The notes beneath the pieces are model-generated. The model searched no databases. It was not told where the DNA came from and was given only the letters and a program-made list of their open reading frames with translations. Made by a program: the position numbers and the translations under genes. DNA of 64,000 bases from Metopolophium dirhodum (lineage: Eukaryota > Arthropoda > Insecta > Hemiptera > Aphididae), in NCBI RefSeq assembly GCF_019925205.1, contig NC_083562.1:8122001-8186000 (forward strand), in the 5' to 3' direction. Position 1 is the stretch's first letter; each line of letters opens with the position of its first letter. This document shows, in pieces, positions 62,845 to 64,000 of the stretch.

Positions 62845-63480
62845 TGTTTTACGTTCGATTGAATCAATTAGTTTTCAATCCCTTGTTTTTGCCCGACAAC
62901 AACAAAAGGCTTACGGCGGCGGCGAAAAATAATACAATAATAATAACGAGACCGTTTCGTGTCCGTTTCCGTTGTCGTCACCGCCGCTGTCGCCGTCGAC
63001 GTTTTCATATAATATATATATACATACACACACAATATCCGATGCCGCGTGGACAATAATTGCTCATGTTGTTATTTCGCCGGAAAAGCGGTCCGTGACG
63101 ATGTCGTTACGAAGCTTATTCCGCCGTCGCCGCTGCCTCGTCCCTTTTGCCGAAACCCGCGCGAACAAAATATTTTACGACGTGTTTGTGTGTTGTCTAC
63201 ATTATATTATACACCACCGCGAGTACATAATATATATATATATATATTATGTAATATATGCACACCTAAACAAGTATATACGACGACGATAATAGTATAC
63301 ATTGTATTGCGTTACGCCGTTATAGGTATACAACACCGCATAAAACTAGTTTTATATCCTCCGTGATAGGTGGGGGGGGGTACCTATATGTGTCGTGTAG
63401 CTATATCGGTAGGTATAGTAGGCACTAGGTTTCATTATCACGGAGCAGAGAACTTTGCGAGGTTCGTTTTGCGCTACGAT
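62480..63480. promoter_or_regulatory. GC/CpG-rich block of unknown role
   Basis: Composition shifts sharply to GC-rich with the (GGC)n tract, GCCGCCGCC runs and an (AT)n tract at 63229-63251. No frame reads like a conserved protein. A promoter or 5' UTR of an unseen gene is possible. Confidence 0.3.
62794..62844 (+). repeat. (GGC)n tract
   Basis: About 17 GGC units. They can be read as Gly or Ala runs in either strand's frames, which is an artefact of the repeat and not evidence of a gene. It lies in a GC-rich block. Confidence 0.95.
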
Positions 63481-63496
63481 AAAAAAAAAAAAAACA

Positions 63497-63937
63497 GGTA
63501 AGTGGATGTCGCTCTGCTGTACAGTAGGTTACAAGTGGGTCGATGTATAGTGGATTGTATTAGACTTGATTTCAATGATATAACACCATTGTATGAGATA
63601 AACGATTCTGAGCGGAGACGGTTTGCGAATTAATATTATATTGTTATTTTTTATTCGTTGCTCCGGTGATAAACAAAGCGTTAGAAATTAAAAGCCCATT
63701 TTTAGCGGTTTATCGTAATTTGTCGGTGGTTTTTCCCATGGCATTAAATAACTATTGAGAAAATCGAAAATTACCTCTCTAAAGTACCATCTTGATCCAA
63801 TTTGCTAAAAGATTAGGTACTATATGTTGAAATCGTAGAACTTCTTCTGGTAGAAATTTTGTATACAGGATAAAAAAAAAATAAAAAATAAACATAATTG
63901 TAAAACCACTAGCTTCCTTGCTCCGCTCAGAATCTAA
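63497..63937 (+). repeat. Dispersed family R1, short full copy
   Basis: It has the same left text (GTAAGTGGATGTCGCTCTGCTGTACAGTAGG), a GATTCTGAGCGGAG core near 63605, and the same right end, CTCCGCTCAGAATC. It is 441 bp. A partial opposite-strand copy appears to begin near 63950 and runs off the window. Confidence 0.75.
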
Positions 63938-64000
63938 AAAAAATGAGTAAAAGATGGTAACCGTTATATCTTTGAATTAAAATTTAACACATCCATTATA

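Noticed and set aside
62481..63059. Frames with poly-Ala or poly-Gly runs
   Set aside because: Produced by the (GGC)n tract; no conserved segment outside the repeat.
1..64000. CRISPR arrays, operons, riboswitches or prokaryotic features
   Set aside because: The DNA is clearly eukaryotic nuclear; repeats seen are microsatellites and transposons, with no regular direct repeats and spacers.

Overview
The window is eukaryotic, very AT-rich, and looks like an insect genome, most probably an aphid or other hemipteran. The reasons are short consensus introns, dense (AT)n/(ATT)n tracts, many TACCTA/TAGGTA motifs, dense Helitron and hAT-type transposon debris, and above all an intact stoned locus, which is dicistronic in insects. 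The species call is inference; the insect call is firm.

Layout. Bases 1-4.1 kb are gene-poor. Bases 4.28-10.70 kb (minus strand) hold the one well-identified locus, stoned. An intronless stonedA reading frame (624 codons) is followed after only two nucleotides (TAA-AG-ATG) by stonedB, which I could assemble as 11 phase-consistent exons (1238 codons). A GC-richer block at 12.5-14 kb is the best place for its promoter and a non-coding first exon; a 5S-rRNA-like SINE remnant sits in the presumed first intron. Bases 14-24 kb have no recognisable gene; they hold a second GC-rich CpG block (16.5-18.1 kb) and MITEs.

Bases 24.8-36.3 kb (minus strand) hold two unrecognised genes with similar design: a short folded-looking N-terminal part followed by a long Lys and Glu/Asp/Ser-rich tail. 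The second begins with a clear signal peptide, and its tail is separated from its body by a frame change at an A11 run. They look like lineage-specific secreted or nuclear-charged proteins; function is unknown.

Bases 37-64 kb are mostly mobile DNA. There are two short minus-strand Helitron derivatives and a 2.76 kb plus-strand Helitron (57652-60413) with a decayed ORF and a nested hAT element that has a perfect 8-bp target duplication. Several small hAT-like MITEs are present, along with a ~630-bp GC-rich inverted duplication (43.1-43.7 kb), a four-unit tandem array (53.8-55.1 kb), LINE fragments and a dispersed family with GATTCTGAGCGGAG ends. Two candidate plus-strand exons (45.2 kb with an eh1-like motif, and 48.2 kb) may belong to genes whose remaining exons I cannot see. 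A third GC-rich block (62.5-63.5 kb) carries a long (GGC)n tract.

Functionally, only stoned forms a unit that can be described with confidence: two proteins made from one message that act together in synaptic-vesicle endocytosis.
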